This document shows, in pieces, positions 1 to 8,036 of a stretch of DNA of 64,000 bases. Origin of the DNA: Sphingobium sp. JS3065 (GTDB lineage Bacteria > Pseudomonadota > Alphaproteobacteria > Sphingomonadales > Sphingomonadaceae). The stretch lies in contig NZ_CP102664.1 in NCBI RefSeq assembly GCF_026427355.1, forward strand, positions 2,480,001 to 2,544,000, written 5' to 3'. The position numbers were made by a program, and so were the translations under genes. Under the pieces are notes generated by a model, which worked only from the letters and a program-made list of their open reading frames with translations, was not told the DNA's origin and made no database searches. How positions within the stretch are numbered: position 1 is the stretch's first letter; each line of letters opens with the position of its first letter.

Positions 1-272
1 CCCGCGTGAACGTCAATTTCGCGCAGATGGTCGGCGCAAATCACATCCGCCTGATCGTCTGGGAACGCGGCGCGGGCCTGACGCGGGCGTGCGGTACGGG
101 CGCCTGCGCGACGGCGGTGGCGGCGGTGCGGCGCAAGCTGGTGAGCGGGCCGACCACGGTCAGCCTGCCGGGCGGCGATCTGGTGATCGACTGGGCGCCG
201 GGCGGGCATATCATGATGACCGGCCCCGCCACCCATGTCTTCGACGGCGAGGCTGACTGGGCGCGCTTCTGA
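1..272 (+). CDS. dapF: Diaminopimelate epimerase, C-terminal part
   Basis: This is the last 89 residues of DapF, which interconverts LL- and meso-diaminopimelate for lysine and peptidoglycan synthesis in the cytoplasm. The motif ACGTGAC carries the second catalytic cysteine and the phosphate-like anion-binding turn, and it is preceded by the family segment WERGAG. The gene enters from outside the window; codons are in frame from base 3. Its TGA overlaps the ATG of mtaB by one base (TGATG), so the two are probably translationally coupled. The first catalytic cysteine lies outside the window. The identification is firm. Confidence 0.95.
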   Translation, partial: RVNVNFAQMVGANHIRLIVWERGAGLTRACGTGACATAVAAVRRKLVSGPTTVSLPGGDLVIDWAPGGHIMMTGPATHVFDGEADWARF

Positions 273-1600
273 TGAGCGGCCCGCAGATCATCACCCTCGG
301 CTGCCGCCTCAACATCGCGGAGAGCGAGGCGATCCGCGAAATGGCGGACGGGCAGGATGATCTGATCGTCGTCAATAGCTGCGCCGTGACGGCGGAGGCT
401 GTGCGCCAGACCCGCCAGGCCATCCGCCGCGCTCGCCGGGACCGCCCCAATGCCCGGATCATGGTGACGGGCTGCGCGGCGCAGACCGAGCCGGAGACTT
501 TCGCAGCCATGGCCGAAGTCGACGCTGTGATCGGCAATCGGGAGAAGATGGACCCCACCCATTATCCGTCGTCCCAGCGAAGGCTGGGATCTCAGGCAAG
601 AGGGCGCGGCGTTGGACCTGAGATCCCAGCCTTCGCTGGGATGACGGGTGGGGGCGTGACGGAAAAGGTCCAGGTCTCCGACATCATGGCCGTACGCGAG
701 ACCGCCCCCCATATGGCGAGCGCCTTCGCCGAACATGCCCGCGCCTTCCTGGAGGTGCAGAATGGCTGCGACCATCGCTGCACCTTCTGCGTCATCCCCT
801 ATGGCCGGGGCAACAGCCGCTCCATTCCCGCAGGCGCGGTGATCGACAAGGCCCGACAACTGGTCGATGCGGGCTATAAGGAAATCGTCCTGACCGGCGT
901 GGACGTCACCAGCTACGGCCCCGACCTGCCCGGAGCACCCTCGCTCGGCCTGCTGATCGAGCGCATATTGAAGGGCGTCCCCAGCCTCCCCCGCCTGCGC
1001 CTCTCCTCGCTCGACAGCGTGGAGATCGATGAGCGCCTGTTCGACCTCATCGCCCATGAGCCGCGCATGATGCCGCACCTCCACCTCTCGCTCCAGGCGG
1101 GCGACGACATGATCCTCAAGCGGATGAAACGCCGCCACAGCCGCGCCGACGCCGTCCGCATCGTGCAACGGCTCAAGGCCGCCCGCCCCGACATCAGCAT
1201 CGGCGCGGACATCATCGCCGGTTTCCCGACCGAGGACGACGCGATGTTCGAAAACAGCCTGAAGCTGGTGGAGGAATGCACCATCGTCCACGGCCATATC
1301 TTCCCCTATTCCCCCCGCACAGGCACCCCCGCCGCCCGCATGCCGCAGGTCGACCGCGCCGTGATCAAGGCCCGCGCCGCCCGCCTCCGCGCGGCCTGCG
1401 AGTCGCAACGGGAGGGCTGGCTCCAAAGCCTCATCGGCTCGACCCAATCCGTGCTGGTCGAGCGCAACGGCCTTTCCGGCCACGCCGAAAATTTCGCCCC
1501 GGTACGGTTCGCGCAGCCGCAATCCCCCTCCTCCATCGTCCGCGCAGCCATCACGGGCCTTGAGAATGGCGCGCTGATCGCGCAAGAGGCACAGCAATGA
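272..1600 (+). CDS. mtaB: tRNA t6A37 methylthiotransferase MtaB
   Basis: Radical-SAM methylthiotransferase that converts t6A37 to ms2t6A in tRNAs decoding ANN codons. The N-terminal domain has cluster cysteines C11, C37 and C68 (GCRLN, NSCAV, GCAAQ). The radical SAM motif C166-x3-C170-x2-C173 follows (CDHRCTFC), and a TRAM-like tail ends the protein. Residues about 98-130 are not family sequence: they are translated from a repeat element containing a perfect 25-bp inverted repeat, inserted in frame in the linker between the N-terminal and radical SAM domains. The frame stays open and all six cysteines survive, so I expect the enzyme to work. It overlaps ftsY by 4 bases (ATGA). Confidence 0.95.
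   Translation: MSGPQIITLGCRLNIAESEAIREMADGQDDLIVVNSCAVTAEAVRQTRQAIRRARRDRPNARIMVTGCAAQTEPETFAAMAEVDAVIGNREKMDPTHYPSSQRRLGSQARGRGVGPEIPAFAGMTGGGVTEKVQVSDIMAVRETAPHMASAFAEHARAFLEVQNGCDHRCTFCVIPYGRGNSRSIPAGAVIDKARQLVDAGYKEIVLTGVDVTSYGPDLPGAPSLGLLIERILKGVPSLPRLRLSSLDSVEIDERLFDLIAHEPRMMPHLHLSLQAGDDMILKRMKRRHSRADAVRIVQRLKAARPDISIGADIIAGFPTEDDAMFENSLKLVEECTIVHGHIFPYSPRTGTPAARMPQVDRAVIKARAARLRAACESQREGWLQSLIGSTQSVLVERNGLSGHAENFAPVRFAQPQSPSSIVRAAITGLENGALIAQEAQQ
572..641. repeat. Perfect 25-bp inverted repeat inside mtaB
   Basis: Arms at 572-596 and 617-641 are exact reverse complements, separated by 20 bases. Each arm can also fold on itself (TCCCAGC, 4-base loop, GCTGGGA). The translated outer part reads PAFAGMT, the peptide signature of a palindromic repeat family usually found between genes in sphingomonads and other proteobacteria. 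A related copy with the same CCTGAGATCCC core is in the rplO leader (58911-58940). Confidence 0.9.
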
Positions 1601-2535
1601 CTGAACCCGGCACAAGTTGGCGCGATCGTCTTTTCGGCGGCCTGAAGCGCACTTCCGACAAGCTCGGCGAGAATCTGACCGGCCTCTTCACCAAGGCCGC
1701 GCTGGACGAGCAGACACTGGACGAGATCGAGGAAGCGCTGATCGTCAGCGACCTTGGCCCCGCCATGGCCGCCCGCGTGCGCGACCGCCTGTCCGAAGGG
1801 CGCTTCAACCGCGAACTGACCGAAGACTATCTGCGTGAGATCATCGCGGAAGAGATAGAGAAGACGCTCGCACCGGTCGCCCGCCCGCTGGAAATAGAGG
1901 CTTTCCCGCGCCCGCAGGTCATCCTCGTCATCGGCGTCAACGGTTCCGGCAAGACCACCACCATCGCCAAGCTCGCCAATAATTTCCTGGAGCAGGATTA
2001 TGGCGTGATGCTGGCGGCGGGCGACACCTTCCGCGCCGCCGCCATCGGCCAATTGAAGGTCTGGGCGGACCGGCTGGGCATCCCCATCGTCGCGGGCAAG
2101 GAAGGCGGCGACGCGGCGGGCATCGTGTTCGACGCCGTCAAGCAGGCGACGGCGACCGGCATCGACGTGCTGATCGTCGACACGGCGGGCCGGCTCCAGA
2201 ACAAGACCGAACTGATGGACGAACTGGCGAAGATCCGCCGCGTGCTGGGCCGATTGAACCCGGCGGCGCCGCATGACGTTGTCCTGGTGCTGGATGCCAC
2301 CACGGGACAGAATGCGTTGAGCCAGATCGAGGTGTTCAAGGAAGTCGCGCAGGTGACGGGGCTGGTGATGACCAAGCTGGACGGCACGGCGCGCGGCGGC
2401 GTGCTGGTCGCCGCGGCGGAGAAATACCGCCTGCCCATCCATGCCATCGGCGTGGGCGAGAAGATCGAGGATCTGCGCCCCTTCGATCCGGGCGACATGG
2501 CGCGGGCGATTGCGGGGACGGCCTATGCGCGGTGA
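1597..2535 (+). CDS. ftsY: Signal recognition particle receptor FtsY
   Basis: SRP-receptor GTPase that docks ribosome-SRP complexes at the inner membrane for delivery to SecYEG. The NG domain is complete: an N-domain helical bundle (about residues 10-95), G1 P-loop GVNGSGKTT near residue 113, the DTAGR G3 box and the TKLDGTARGG G4 segment. The protein is 312 residues, lacking the long acidic A domain of E. coli FtsY (about 500), as is usual in alphaproteobacteria. A membrane-binding helix is expected in the first 20 residues. It is coupled to mtaB by ATGA overlap and followed by yciB after 37 bases, suggesting one transcript. Confidence 0.97.
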   Translation: MTEPGTSWRDRLFGGLKRTSDKLGENLTGLFTKAALDEQTLDEIEEALIVSDLGPAMAARVRDRLSEGRFNRELTEDYLREIIAEEIEKTLAPVARPLEIEAFPRPQVILVIGVNGSGKTTTIAKLANNFLEQDYGVMLAAGDTFRAAAIGQLKVWADRLGIPIVAGKEGGDAAGIVFDAVKQATATGIDVLIVDTAGRLQNKTELMDELAKIRRVLGRLNPAAPHDVVLVLDATTGQNALSQIEVFKEVAQVTGLVMTKLDGTARGGVLVAAAEKYRLPIHAIGVGEKIEDLRPFDPGDMARAIAGTAYAR

Positions 2536-2572
2536 TCGCACATCATTCGTCATCCTGGCGGAGTGAACATAT

Positions 2573-3223
2573 ATGGCTGACCCGAAAAAACCCGCCCATG
2601 GCGGCAATCTCAGCCTCGCGCTCGATTTCGGGCCGCTGCTGGTCTTCTTCCTGACCTACAAGGGCGCGGGCTGGCTCTGGGGGCCGGGCAATCCGATCAC
2701 CGCCATGACATTCGGCACATCCGCCTTCATGGCCGCCATCGTCATCGCCGTCATCGTCTCGAAGGTGAAGCTGGGCCGGGTGTCGCCGATGCTCTGGCTT
2801 TCCGCGCTGCTGATCCTCTTCTTCGGCGGCCTGACCATCTATTTTCGCGACCAGAGCTTCATCCAATTGAAGCCGACCATCATCTACAGCTTCTTCGCGC
2901 TGATGCTGTTCGCGGGACTGATGCGCGGCAAGGCGCTGCTCAAATATCTGCTTCAGGCGGCCTATGACGGGCTGACCGAAGAGGGTTGGCGCAAGCTGTC
3001 GCGCAACTGGGCCTTTTTCTTCGTCGCCATGGCGCTCGCCAACGAAATCATGCGCCGGACGATGAGCTTCGATAGCTGGCTAGCCGTCAAGGTGTGGGGC
3101 GTGACCATCGTGTCGGTCGTCTTCGCGGGCGCCAACATCCCGATGCTGATGCGCCACGGCCTCGATCTGGGCGACAAGCTGGACAGCGAAGAGATCGGCG
3201 AAACCACCCCGCCGCAGGGTTGA
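2573..3223 (+). CDS. yciB: Inner membrane septation protein YciB/IspZ
   Basis: Polytopic inner membrane protein of the YciB (intracellular septation protein A) family, implicated in envelope integrity and division. The 216-residue protein has a hydrophilic start (MADPKKPAHGG) followed by the family hallmark LDFGPLLVFF and about five or six hydrophobic segments. The FFRDQSF-like loop (YFRDQSFIQLKPT) and the WLAVKVWG stretch also match the family. It lies 37 bases after ftsY in the same direction, and the gene downstream is convergent. Biochemical function of the family is not settled. Confidence 0.9.
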   Translation: MADPKKPAHGGNLSLALDFGPLLVFFLTYKGAGWLWGPGNPITAMTFGTSAFMAAIVIAVIVSKVKLGRVSPMLWLSALLILFFGGLTIYFRDQSFIQLKPTIIYSFFALMLFAGLMRGKALLKYLLQAAYDGLTEEGWRKLSRNWAFFFVAMALANEIMRRTMSFDSWLAVKVWGVTIVSVVFAGANIPMLMRHGLDLGDKLDSEEIGETTPPQG

Positions 3224-3257
3224 AGGGCGGACGCGCCTGGCGCCCACCCCTGTCCAT

Positions 3258-3815
3258 TCAACTGAAATTGACCATGCAATAGAGCATCGCCAGCGACAGC
3301 AGGGTGTTGATGCGGCTGAACATCATCGCGGTGGTCGCCGCCTTCGCCTTCACATCATCCTCCGCCGGAACGATGCCCAACGCCTTCTTCTGGTTCGGCC
3401 AGATCACGAACCAGACGTTGAACGCCATGATCAGCGCCAGCCACATGCCGATGCCGATCAGCGTATAGGGCGACTGCACCAGCAACGCCTGATGGATATA
3501 ACCCGCCAGCCAGGCGACGATCAGGCCCGTCAGAACCGTAAAGGCCGCCGCCCAGCGAAAGTAGAACAAAGCGGCGGGCGCGATATGCTTGGAAACGCCC
3601 GGTTTCAATTCTGCCGGGATTTTCGGCATGGTCGGGATCTGGACGAAGTTGAAATAATAAAGCAGCCCGATCCAGGTGATGCCGAAGAAGAGGTGCAGCC
3701 AGCGGAAGATGCCGTTGGCGTCGACCAGCCCAGCATGCGCGCCGAACATGACCGCGATCGCGAGCAACAGCCCCGCGACCAGCACAAGATTCAGATTGCC
3801 GAAGAATTTTGCCAT
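3258..3815 (-). CDS. PuuD-like (urate oxidase N-domain) membrane protein
   Basis: A 185-residue membrane protein with about four or five hydrophobic helices. It carries the RWLHLFFGITWIGLLYYFNF segment typical of the membrane domain of PuuD-type urate hydroxylases (Urate_ox_N). The cytochrome c domain found at the C-terminus of true PuuD is absent, and no purine-catabolism genes lie nearby, so uricase activity is doubtful. Short stand-alone relatives are often labelled 'urate hydroxylase PuuD' in sphingomonads. Conserved histidines in the first helices suggest haem binding (inference). It is divergent from sodB with a 214-bp spacer. Confidence 0.65.
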   Translation of the reverse strand: MAKFFGNLNLVLVAGLLLAIAVMFGAHAGLVDANGIFRWLHLFFGITWIGLLYYFNFVQIPTMPKIPAELKPGVSKHIAPAALFYFRWAAAFTVLTGLIVAWLAGYIHQALLVQSPYTLIGIGMWLALIMAFNVWFVIWPNQKKALGIVPAEDDVKAKAATTAMMFSRINTLLSLAMLYCMVNFS

Positions 3816-3976
3816 TGGACCCTTCCCCCAAGTTCCGACCGCCGCATTCTCCGGGCGACCTGACCGGTGATGCTATGCCATCGTTACGCCGCTGTCACAT
3901 GGATATTTCCGCATCTTGGACGAAAATATCCTGTTTTCTGTGAGCCGATAACACTGCTAGGGGCGGGGAGCCTTCC

Positions 3977-3999
3977 GGCCGCATCATCGTTATGCGGCC
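3977..3999. promoter_or_regulatory. Inverted repeat in the sodB leader
   Basis: GGCCGCAT, a 7-base loop and ATGCGGCC form a perfect 8-bp stem, 31 bases before the sodB start codon. It could be an mRNA stem or an operator; there is no direct evidence for either. Confidence 0.4.
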
Positions 4000-4029
4000 A
4001 TCCGACCCAAGAATCCGAGGAGTTCCGAC

Positions 4030-4644
4030 ATGGCCTTTGTTCTGCCCCCCCTGCCCTACCCCAAGGACGCCTTTGGCGACATATTGACAGCCGAAACCTT
4101 CGATTTTCACCATGGCAAGCATCACAACGCCTATGTCGTGAAGGCCAATGAACTGGTCGCCGCCGACGCCTCGCTCCAGGGCAAGTCGCTGGTCGAGCTG
4201 ATCAAGTCCAGCAAGGGCGGCCTGTTCAACCAGGTCGGCCAGATCTGGAACCACACATTCTACTGGCAGTCGCTCTCGCCCACCAAGACCGCGCCCAGCG
4301 GCGAACTGCTGGCCAAGATCGAAGAGGCTTTCGGTTCGGTCGACGCCCTGATCGAGAAGCTGAAGGCCGAGGCCGTCGGCCATTTCGCCAGCGGCTGGGC
4401 CGCGCTGATCCTGAAGGACGGCAAGCTGGAAGTCACCAGCTACCACGACGCCGACACGCCGGTCGCGCATGAAGGCCATGCGCCGCTGCTGATCCTCGAT
4501 GTATGGGAACATGCCTATTATATCGACTATCGCAACGCCCGCCCCAACTATGCCGACCGCGTCCTCAAGGAAGCGATCAACTGGGATTTCGCCGCGCAGA
4601 ATCTGGACGGCCAGGGCGTCAGCCGCGCCGACCAGCCGGCCTGA
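4030..4644 (+). CDS. sodB: Superoxide dismutase [Fe]
   Basis: Cytoplasmic Fe/Mn-family superoxide dismutase, 204 residues. Metal ligands are visible as His27 (FHHGKHH region), His75 (WNHTFYW), Asp157 and His161 (DVWEHAYYIDY). Gln71, four residues before His75 (GQIWNH), is the second-shell Gln position characteristic of the iron type. The start is supported by GAGGAG 6-10 bases upstream. A perfect hairpin in the leader and a strong hairpin after the stop bracket the gene, which looks monocistronic. Confidence 0.96.
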   Translation: MAFVLPPLPYPKDAFGDILTAETFDFHHGKHHNAYVVKANELVAADASLQGKSLVELIKSSKGGLFNQVGQIWNHTFYWQSLSPTKTAPSGELLAKIEEAFGSVDALIEKLKAEAVGHFASGWAALILKDGKLEVTSYHDADTPVAHEGHAPLLILDVWEHAYYIDYRNARPNYADRVLKEAINWDFAAQNLDGQGVSRADQPA

Positions 4645-4651
4645 ACGACGA

Positions 4652-4684
4652 ATCGCCCGCCGCGCGGGACGCGCGGCGGGCGAT
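4652..4684 (+). terminator. Hairpin downstream of sodB
   Basis: A perfect 14-bp GC-rich stem (4652-4665 / 4671-4684) with a 5-base loop begins eight bases after the sodB stop. It lacks a clear T-run, so it may be a weak intrinsic terminator or an mRNA 3'-end stabiliser, and it separates sodB from the convergent ferredoxin-like gene. Confidence 0.6.
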
Positions 4685-4740
4685 CCACCCAAATCCTCGC
4701 GAAGCCGATCGGGCGCTTGGTTTAGCGCCCATCCATCATG

Positions 4741-5082
4741 CTAATCCAGGGTGATCGCCGGAGCCAGTTCCAGCGCCGCGGCCAGTTCATCCAGATCGGC
4801 GCCCGGCTGTACCAGCAACCAGTCTCGCGCCCGCGCGCCATTCACGACCGTCACGGCGCCCTTGGGACAGACGCCAAGGCAATTGACCTCCACGATCCCC
4901 GCCGCCGCCTTGCGTCCCTTTTTCAGCGAGAGATGCCGGCGCAGCGCCTTGGCCAGCCGCTCGCCGCCGTCCGGACCGAAACCGCCGTCCAGCTTCTTCG
5001 AACATTTGCGGCAGACCAGCACCGCATGGTCCCAGTTGGACCGGACGCGATCCTTCAATCCGCCCGCTCCCGCGGTTTCCAT
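4741..5082 (-). CDS. (2Fe-2S) thioredoxin-like ferredoxin domain protein
   Basis: A 113-residue protein with the pattern of the thioredoxin-fold [2Fe-2S] ferredoxins (HoxE/NuoE-like, 'shethna' type): Cys24 and Cys27 near the N-terminus (VCRKC) and Cys68-x3-Cys72 in NCLGVCPKGAV. Likely a small electron carrier; partner unknown. Its start codon lies inside the 3' end of the upstream J-domain gene (28-base overlap), so the pair is probably co-translated. Whether this reflects a joint role in Fe-S handling is an inference from position only. Confidence 0.8.
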   Translation of the reverse strand: METAGAGGLKDRVRSNWDHAVLVCRKCSKKLDGGFGPDGGERLAKALRRHLSLKKGRKAAAGIVEVNCLGVCPKGAVTVVNGARARDWLLVQPGADLDELAAALELAPAITLD

Positions 5083-5603
5083 GTCCGCCGTTCCTCCGCT
5101 GCGCGCAGCACTTCATAGGCGGCCTGGATCGTCTGGAAGCGCACAGCCGCCTGCGCGTCGCCGGGCTTCACATCGGGATGATATTCCTTGGCGAGGCGGC
5201 GCCAGCTTTTCTTCACCGCCTCGAAATCGGCGTCGTCCTCCAGTTCCAGCGCCTGGAGCGCGTGCATCTCGTCCCGCGACCGCGTGCCGTCGCCCGGCCC
5301 GCCCCAGCCATGATAGGCGCTGTTCTGATAGCCGCCCGCATCGCGCCGCTCATTGCGTTCCCGCTGCTCGCGCTCCTCCTGGTCGAGGCCCTGAAAATAA
5401 TCCCAGTTGCGGTTATATTCCCCCGCATGATCGGTGCAGAAATACCAGCGCTCCGGGCTGTTGGGCGATTTGGGCGCGGGGCAGTCGCCGGGCCGGTCGC
5501 AGCCATAGCGGTCGCACAGGCGCACCTGCTGCGCCTCACGCGATGCGCCATAGCTGCGCCAGCGGGGAAAGCCCCAGTCATTTGATCGGCTGCTTCTTGC
5601 CAT
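5055..5603 (-). CDS. J-domain protein with N-terminal cysteine-rich segment
   Basis: A 182-residue DnaJ-like co-chaperone whose J domain is at the C-terminus (about residues 115-178) with the HPD tripeptide at 142-144 (KEYHPDVKPGD). That tripeptide stimulates Hsp70 ATPase activity. The N-terminal part has Cys30, Cys35, Cys41 and Cys56 (CDRYGCDRPGDC, YFCTDHAGEYN), likely a metal site, then a charged linker. This C-terminal-J layout is common in alphaproteobacterial J proteins and differs from DnaJ. It overlaps the following [2Fe-2S] gene by 28 bases. Client unknown. Confidence 0.88.
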   Translation of the reverse strand: MARSSRSNDWGFPRWRSYGASREAQQVRLCDRYGCDRPGDCPAPKSPNSPERWYFCTDHAGEYNRNWDYFQGLDQEEREQRERNERRDAGGYQNSAYHGWGGPGDGTRSRDEMHALQALELEDDADFEAVKKSWRRLAKEYHPDVKPGDAQAAVRFQTIQAAYEVLRAAEERRTWKPRERAD

Positions 5604-5665
5604 TGGCCCTAGTTAGGCAAGCGACAGCCGGAACGCCACCCCGGCAACGATGAAATTGCGGTTAT

Positions 5666-5870
5666 GGGTGTGGGGCGGACATTCAATTTCCGTTCGCCCT
5701 GAGCCTGTCGAAGGGTCCTGCTGAGCGAAGGCGAAGCAAAGGGAGCCTCGCTCCGCTCGGCTGAAGGCTTCGACTTGCCGAAGGCAAGTTTATCCTGAGC
5801 GCCTGCCTTGGCAGGCAGACGAAGGGCTCAGCCCGAACGGATATCTCACGTCAGCAATTGGCCAAAAGCC
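5666..5870. repeat. Mosaic intergenic repeat, site 1 (core B)
   Basis: A 205-bp element between the J-domain gene and the 3' end of rnpB. Its left end (GGGTG...GCGGACATTC) and right end (ATTGGCCAAAAGC) match the outer ends of the elements at 16156, 29234 and 53978. The core begins and ends with imperfect inverted arms starting CCGTTCG and contains a block (TTCGACTTGCCGAAGGCAAG) shared with site 4. The core has the same orientation as at site 4 while the outer ends are reversed. Confidence 0.85.
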
Positions 5871-5895
5871 GAAATCCGGGTTCATCCGGTCAAAA

Positions 5896-6283
5896 TGCCA
5901 GAGGGCCTGTAAGCCGGGTTCTGTCCTCCCCGTAAAGGAGAGTGGCGACCATTCCTCTAGGGGACGGATTGCTCCGTCCCTCAAGCAACCAACCCGGGCG
6001 ATCTCAGCCGAAACTTAGCCTAGCAGTCAAGCTGCGCGCCGCCCCTATTCGGTCTTGCTCCCGGTGGGGTTTACCGTGCCGCCTTCCGTTGCCGGAGACG
6101 CGGTGCGCTCTTACCGCACCCTTTCAATTTCGCTTAGCCGAAGCTGTAGCGACCTGCTTTCTGTTGCACTGTCCCTTGGATCACTCCAGCCGGCCGTTAG
6201 CCGGCACCGTCATTTCGTGGAGCCCGGACTTTCCTCGCCGTGGAAGTTACCCGCCACGCCGCGGCCGCCCGGCCCTCTGGCAC
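5896..6283 (-). ncRNA. rnpB: RNase P RNA (class A)
   Basis: Catalytic RNA of ribonuclease P, which removes 5' leaders from pre-tRNAs. On the minus strand the 5' end carries the conserved GAGGAAAGTCCGGGCTCC block near the start. The 3' portion contains GGTAAACCCCACCGGGAGC, and the 3' end pairs with the 5' end as helix P1 (CCAGAGGGCC at 6280-6271 with GGCCCTCTGG at 5907-5898). The length of about 385 nt fits bacterial class A. It lies downstream of, and in the same direction as, the amidase gene; ends are set by P1 and may be off by a few bases. Confidence 0.95.
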
Positions 6284-6323
6284 AGGGGCCTATACACAGG
6301 TCGATCCTCCCCGTCATCCCCGT

Positions 6324-7022
6324 TCAATCATCCCCTGTCGGCTTGGGCAGCAACAGCGCCAGCAGGATCGCCCGGCACTCGCCATCGATGATCCCGTCGA
6401 TCAGTTCGGGCCGGAACCGCCGCTGGAAAGCCACCACCGCCGCCTGCGGCTCGGCAATGTCATAGCCGAAGCGCTCCAGCGCCAGCATGAAGCCGCCATC
6501 GCTCCAATGCGGGTCCATGAGGTTTTTCGTCGGGCGCGGCAGGGCCAGCCGCAACCGCGCCAACTGCCCCCAGGGGAAAAGCTCGCCCGGATCCTGCTTG
6601 CGCGCAGGGGCGACGTCACTATGCCCGACGATGTTGCCGCGCGTGATCCTGTGCCGCTGGACGATCTGATGGATCAGCGGGATCAGCGACCCCATCTGCG
6701 CGTCCGGAAAGGGCCGATAGCCCCATTCATGGCCCGGATTGACGATCTCTATGCCGATGCTGGCGGAATTGATGTCGTCGATGCCGCGCCAGTGCGCCCG
6801 CCCCGCATGCCAGGCGCGCTTCTCCTCATCGACCATGCGGATGACCTGCCCATCCTCCGTCACGACATAATGGGCGGACACCTTGGATTCCGGACTGACC
6901 AGCCAGTTGATCGCGGTCGCCGCGTCGACCATGCCGGTATAGTGCAGCACCAGCATCGAAATGGGCAGGCTGCGCTCGTCGAAATTGGGCGACGGCGTAT
7001 CGATCATCGGAAAGTCGTTCAT
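6324..7022 (-). CDS. N-acetylmuramoyl-L-alanine amidase (AmpD/AmiD type)
   Basis: Amidase_2-family zinc enzyme cleaving the MurNAc-L-Ala bond of peptidoglycan fragments. The expected zinc ligands are visible: His27 (LVLHYTG), His134 (GHSDVAP) and Asp144 (RKQDPG). A C-terminal segment (about residues 175-228) looks like a peptidoglycan-binding helical domain (ALERFGYDI...FQRRFRP), as in AmiD. I see no signal peptide, which favours a cytoplasmic anhydro-muropeptide recycling role like AmpD. It follows cheR in the same direction but with a 114-base gap, so co-transcription with the che genes is uncertain. Confidence 0.9.
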   Translation of the reverse strand: MNDFPMIDTPSPNFDERSLPISMLVLHYTGMVDAATAINWLVSPESKVSAHYVVTEDGQVIRMVDEEKRAWHAGRAHWRGIDDINSASIGIEIVNPGHEWGYRPFPDAQMGSLIPLIHQIVQRHRITRGNIVGHSDVAPARKQDPGELFPWGQLARLRLALPRPTKNLMDPHWSDGGFMLALERFGYDIAEPQAAVVAFQRRFRPELIDGIIDGECRAILLALLLPKPTGDD

Positions 7023-7136
7023 CGCGAAGGGCCAGTCACTCGCACTCGTCTGTCAGCGCCGCCGGGGCGGCAGGCAGACCATGACCGACAGCGGCAGGCC
7101 AATCAAGCGGCGCGCTGCATTTTCCAGCCGGAGGGA

Positions 7137-8036
7137 TCAGAGCGCCCGGCGCATCGCCCCGTCCTGCCGCGCCGTCGCGTCGGCACGGCGTCCATAACCG
7201 CCGCGGAAATCGGCATGGGGGACAAAGTCGTCGCTATGCCCGATCACCGTCTCCCCCGCGCCCAGCAGCAGGACGGACCCGGCATGGCTGTGCCGGGCCA
7301 GCAGGCGCAGCACGCTCTGGCGGCGCTCCGGCGTGAAATAGAGCAGCACGTTGCGGCAGAGTAGCAGATCATATTCACCCATGGGCGCCCGCGCATCGAA
7401 CAGATTGTCGGTGCGGAAATCGATCATCTGGCGCAGCGCCCCATTGGCGCACCAGTCGTCGCCCGAAGGCTCGAACCATTTGAGCAGGTCGCCCACCGGC
7501 AGACCCCGCTGCACGTCCATCTGGGTGAAGATGCCCGCTTTCGCCTGGGCGATGGCGGCGGTTGAGATGTCGGTCGCCAATATCTCGATCCGCCAGCCGC
7601 GCCAGCGCGCCATGTCGTTGCAAAGCTGGATCGCCAGCGAATAGACTTCCTGCCCCGTCGAACAGCCCGCGCTCCAGATGCGCAGCGTCCGGTCCGACCG
7701 CTGCGCTTGGATGTGCGGCAGGATATGGCGATGGATCATGTCGAAAATCTGGAGATCGCGGAAAAAGCTGCTTTCATTGTTGAGCAGCGCGTTGACCACG
7801 TCATTTTCCAGCGCCGCGTCCTTGCGCGTCATCAGCCGGGATGCCAGCGCGTCCATGTCCGGCAAGCCCTGGGCGCGCAGCACCGGCTTCAGCGCCGTTT
7901 CCATTCGCCAGGCGCGGCTTTCCGACAGAATCTGCCCGGTGCGCGCCTCCAGCAGGCCGGAAAAGATGCGCGCCGCCCCGCGAGAGGAGGAAGGGGAACC
8001 GGACGGGATGGGGTGGGCCGAAGGGGGCAATGCCAT
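7137..8036 (-). CDS. cheR: Chemotaxis protein methyltransferase CheR
   Basis: SAM-dependent methyltransferase that methylates receptor glutamates during adaptation. The 299-residue protein has the CheR N-terminal helical domain, then the catalytic domain with the SAM motif IWSAGCSTGQEVYSLA and the downstream LLLCRNVLLYF. The start is the ATG at 8036 that overlaps the cheB stop by one base (TGATG). The open frame continues upstream but that is cheB in another frame. It is the last che gene of the operon. Confidence 0.95.
   Translation of the reverse strand: MALPPSAHPIPSGSPSSSRGAARIFSGLLEARTGQILSESRAWRMETALKPVLRAQGLPDMDALASRLMTRKDAALENDVVNALLNNESSFFRDLQIFDMIHRHILPHIQAQRSDRTLRIWSAGCSTGQEVYSLAIQLCNDMARWRGWRIEILATDISTAAIAQAKAGIFTQMDVQRGLPVGDLLKWFEPSGDDWCANGALRQMIDFRTDNLFDARAPMGEYDLLLCRNVLLYFTPERRQSVLRLLARHSHAGSVLLLGAGETVIGHSDDFVPHADFRGGYGRRADATARQDGAMRRAL

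Noticed and set aside
41..1615. Long open frames antisense to mtaB/ftsY and similar long antisense frames over cheA (10175-12436), cckA (36581-39502), nasA-like (19443 onward), lepA and aspS
   Set aside because: They lie exactly opposite well-identified genes, have no recognisable family motifs, and are expected from the high GC at third positions.
3977..3999. Riboswitch in the sodB leader
   Set aside because: Only a single 8-bp hairpin is visible; no conserved riboswitch core could be recognised.
6040..6465. Protein-coding frames within 5940-6465 on the plus strand
   Set aside because: They overlap RNase P RNA and the amidase gene and have no family resemblance.
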